Assembly (NCBI RefSeq): GCF_905147365.1
Contig: NC_056417.1
Location: forward strand, 16,018,501-16,082,500
Reading direction: 5' to 3'
Length of the DNA stretch: 64,000 nucleotides
Source of the DNA: Aricia agestis
Lineage: Eukaryota > Arthropoda > Insecta > Lepidoptera > Lycaenidae
The notes under the pieces were generated by a model that was not told the origin of the DNA, ran no database searches, and saw only the letters and a list, made by a program, of their open reading frames with translations. Below, piece by piece: positions 61,008 to 64,000 of the stretch (positions are counted from its first letter, which is position 1; each line of letters begins with the position of its first letter). The translations under genes were made by a program, and so were the position numbers.

Positions 61008-61010
<3 letters not shown>
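60406..61010. other. No feature seen
   Basis: AT-rich sequence between the minisatellite and the AT microsatellite. No exon or known repeat. Confidence 0.4.

Positions 61011-61075
<65 letters not shown>
61011..61075. repeat. (AT)n microsatellite, 65 bp
   Basis: About 32 uninterrupted AT pairs, directly adjoining the RTE fragment at 61076. Likely to be length-polymorphic and a cruciform former. Confidence 0.98.
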
Positions 61076-61077
<2 letters not shown>

Positions 61078-61218
61078 CTCGGAATCGGCTCGAACAATTT
61101 TCATGAAATTTAGTATATAGGGGGTTTCGGGGGCGATAAATCGATCTAGCTAGGAATCATTTCTAGAAAATGTCATTTTTATCGGATATCGAGCAAAGCT
61201 CGGTCAAACAGCTAGTAA
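61076..61218 (-). repeat. RTE-type fragment
   Basis: ATCTCGGAATCGGCTCGAAC, TTTTCATGAAATTTAGTATA, GGGGGTTTCGGGGGCGATAA and ATCGAGCAAAGCTCGGTCAA are the reverse complement of the repeat at 37640-37835. Confidence 0.8.
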
Positions 61219-61611
61219 TAATTTCGCCTTCCCCTCTTACTTTATAAATAAAAGATTTGTTGAAATCGAAGTTTTGGATTACGAAGTCCAATTGGAATTT
61301 AAAAGAAAGGATTAAATGTTTGAAAAGATCCAATGAAACGATGAAATCTGATTTAGATTTAAGAAATATTGAGGCTTTTAAAACAAATAATAATTTTTAA
61401 TTTGAGAATGAAAGTATTCGTTTAAAAATTTTTCAACTCGCAGCTGTACACATTTTTATTATTCCATTCACGTTTTTTAGTTCATTTTAATCACTGATTT
61501 TACCCCAGTGAAAATAATATAATATCATACAATATAGTCGCTCAGCTTCCAATTAAGTTTTGTGAGTGACAGTTTATCGTGTCCACGACTCCATCACAAA
61601 CTCCATGATAA

Positions 61612-61634
61612 TGAAATGAAATGAAATGAAATAG
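61612..61634. repeat. (GAAAT)n tail-like tract
   Basis: Four to five GAAAT units, similar to the pentanucleotide tails of LINEs such as the one at 18554. The neighbouring sequence was not identified. Confidence 0.6.
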
Positions 61635-61874
61635 TTGATTAAATCAAGTTACATAGACTCATTTGTTAGTAAAGGCTTATAAATTATGTTAGTAAAATTA
61701 TCTTTATAAGTTTAAATAAATAATAATACCTATTTTGAGTACATTGTGCATCACCTCTGCTCCATACCGTTAGATATGGCACATAATGATAAACCCAAAA
61801 CATATTTGATATATCAACGTTTTGAATAATCAAAACTAAGGGTCAATGAAGACATTGCAATAATATATTATTGC

Positions 61875-62010
61875 AACTTTTATACGCTAGTTGGCAGCAC
61901 CAACATAGATAGTAAACAAAGAGTTTTGTTCCGTTTGACAACGTTTCTGTCAATACTCTGATATGACGAGTGCAACATGTCGGATTTTGGTCGGATTATT
62001 TACTGTATAT
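61875..62010. repeat. Repeat shared in inverted form with 42825-42955
   Basis: AGTTTTGTTCCGTTTGACAA, AACATGTCGGATTTTGGTCG and ATGTGCTAGTAATG are the inverse of blocks at 42825-42955. Confidence 0.55.
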
Positions 62011-62469
62011 GTGCTAGTAATGTTTAGTGTTTACCTGTTTGTAACGTCTCAAAAGGGTTGCCGTGTTGTTTAAGCGGACCATTTCAATTTGGAACAAGCG
62101 GCCCGTCACCGTGACCGAAAAGTCTGATTTATATCTTCTTGTGTACTGTGCAGTAAATACGATTCAGTTATAAATGGCTCTTAAAAACATGCATCGCATC
62201 AGGTTGCAATGTGAACTGAACCTAAGGAACTCATAGAAATAACTTTGAATATACATTTCTAAACGAAGTTTAATCAAACCGGCTGAGGTTAAGCAAACAT
62301 ATACATTATACATTTACCAGTTCTACATAAATAATCAGGGGGTATCATGAATTATACAAAGCTGCCTCTATCGCTACCGAGTACAGAGAAAGACAAATAC
62401 AACTCGAAATAATACACTTTAGTTCAATATTAATTTTAATTAGGGTTACACTGTGGTTTACGTAAATAT

Positions 62470-62800
62470 ATGTGATGCCCGCAACTCCGTTGCGCCAGAA
62501 TTCGTTTATCACACAGAAATTATTTCCGGGATAAAAAGTATCCTAGGTCCTTTCCATAAAGTTAATATACCTAGCGGAATAGAGCAACAATCTCGAGCTG
62601 TCAAACGAAACCGAATTGGTTTCATCTGTGTGTAAAAATATGTGTACGTATACACTTACACAAGCATGATTGAACATGATTTCTATGAGATTAAATTGCC
62701 AACGTGCGGCACGTGCCGATCCGTTAGCTATATTAATTTTGTGGTCCTTTCCCGGGACTGAAAGTACCAGTCTATACCAGATTTTAGGCTGGAATATTCT
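62470..62800 (+). repeat. Family B repeat split by a MITE
   Basis: GTGATGCCCGCAACTCCGTT, GGGATAAAAAGTATCCTAGG before the MITE; GTCCTTTCCCGGGACTGAAA, GTACCAG after it. Comparison with the copy at 10431 gives the exact uninterrupted target. Confidence 0.88.
62555..62743. mobile_element. hAT-type MITE, CATAAAG family, copy 3
   Basis: 189 bp with an internal deletion relative to copies 1 and 2. Ends CATAAAGTTAATATACCTAG and TATATTAATTTTGTG. Perfect target duplication GTCCTTTC (62547-62554, 62744-62751). Confidence 0.92.
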
Positions 62801-63438
62801 AGCTAGACTGAAAGAACTGTTTGGGTGATGCTACCGGGGGGATTAAAGAATAAGCCCAAAGGATGCTTTTAAGATATAGTACATACTATAATATTAAAGT
62901 ATATTCTTTTCAAGTAAAATCATTTCGGCGACTTAAGACTAAACACAACAGACAAATATTTCAGTGATTATTTTTACTTACTTATAACACTATGAAAGTA
63001 CAAATTTTGTTAAATGCTAAACAAATATACTTACATTATTTTGTAAAAATAAAATAGAAAATATGTATATATAAATAATACAATTCTAAATATAGATATA
63101 TAGGTTACATAACATTAGAAATGTTGCTAGAATAACATTAGCATCAAATGTAGTGCGGTTTGAGTGTTCTCACGAAATGCGAACACTGAATAACGCCTAC
63201 ACAACGGCGTAATATGTGGTAATATCAAATTTCTTTTGCGAGACGGAAAATAAAAATACTATCTCGAAAGCGTAGACAGAAAAACTAACATCAGATTGTT
63301 GGAAAAATGTCCAGCCTTACGAGTTACGACAAATAGACGAAATTGGGGATTGCCGAATTGTTGCTTACGGCGCGCTTGTCGACTTTCTAACATGATAATA
63401 TGTCTCATTATAGTATCGTCTTTTTAATCTCTCCCACG
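62801..63438. other. No feature seen
   Basis: AT-rich. No exon or repeat recognised. Confidence 0.4.
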
Positions 63439-63842
63439 CAGGGGCGGATCTACTTAAAGGCTTTTTGGGCTGCAGCCCAGGGCCCCGCGAATACAGAGAA
63501 TACAGAGAGCCCCCAACCGAACTGAAAACAATAGTGTGAACAACACTGAAACAATAGAGGCAACACTGCGATCAATCAACCCGTGTGCGCATCTTTAATA
63601 CGTTTCGGTCGGTATATATAATGCTTTGACTATGGTGTATTCCGTGTATTGTCTATTACTGGCGACTGAATAAATAAATAAAATATTTTCTTTTCCTATT
63701 TTCTCCCTGTACTTAATAAAAAAATATTACTTATAAGACCTATATCACTACAGAAAACAGTTTCTTGTCAAAATGACAATTAGTTGAGTTATTAGGTAGG
63801 CAGTATTAGCCCAGGGCCCCACAAATTCAAGATCCGCCCCTG
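63439..63842. mobile_element. hAT-type MITE, CAGGGGCGGATC ends
   Basis: 404 bp, CAGGGGCGGATCTACTTAAA and AAGATCCGCCCCTG ends, with GCAGCCCAGGGCCCCGCGAA and TAGCCCAGGGCCCCACAAAT as mirrored or repeated subterminal blocks. The right flank shows CTATCCGCTATCCGC instead of a clean target duplication, so the edge was rearranged. Confidence 0.75.
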
Positions 63843-64000
63843 CTATCCGCTATCCGCCCCACGTATCATAAGATAGGTAAATTAAATAACAGACTGTGAG
63901 CCTACGAGGGGAGGTTCAACAGTTTGCTGAATGGAAGGGTTCTAAAATAAATAAAATTAACAAACTATTTTTCTTTTCTAATATAGTCCTTCATGAGATC

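Overview
The window looks like lepidopteran (moth or butterfly) nuclear DNA. It is AT-rich, gene-poor and densely packed with interspersed repeats. I base the lepidopteran call on several repeat families I associate with that order (families A, B and C below, an accordion of hAT- and Harbinger-type MITEs, tRNA-headed SINEs), on non-LTR retrotransposon debris, and on two insect gene types. No prokaryotic, organellar or CRISPR features were seen.

Two multi-exon host genes can be assembled from splice sites, and both lie on the minus strand. (1) Positions 817-13047 hold the 5' part of a secreted C-type lectin of the immulectin type: a signal-peptide exon and three exons giving one complete carbohydrate-recognition domain. 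All junctions are phase 1, and the last donor leads to exons beyond the left edge, where a second lectin domain is expected. (2) Positions 26765-38127 hold a complete nine-exon insect odorant receptor. All GT-AG junctions agree in phase, giving a 388-residue protein with the usual OR C-terminus and a poly(A) signal.

The rest is mobile DNA. The lectin introns contain a broken retroelement-type ORF (1242-2372), a 5'-truncated LINE with an open reverse transcriptase frame (3421-5208) and many short repeats. From 13.3 to 26.2 kb come a 192-bp direct duplication, foldback MITEs, two LINE 3' fragments (17.8-19.5 kb) and an element with inverted GATCACC arrays (20.76-21.83 kb). The odorant receptor's first intron carries a nearly complete LINE (34961-37517) interrupted by one in-frame stop. 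From 38 to 64 kb I found no convincing host exon. That part contains nested hAT-type elements with exact 8-bp target duplications, SINEs with tRNA-like promoters, large palindromes, a 22-bp minisatellite (59738-60405) and a long AT microsatellite.

The two host genes are functionally unrelated (innate immunity and olfaction). The strongest unusual signals are the datable nesting of transposons, three copies of one hAT MITE family with duplicated targets, the inverted GATCACC arrays, and the minisatellite that reads open in all three forward frames. Family names A, B, C, D and T are my own labels for repeats that recur in this window.
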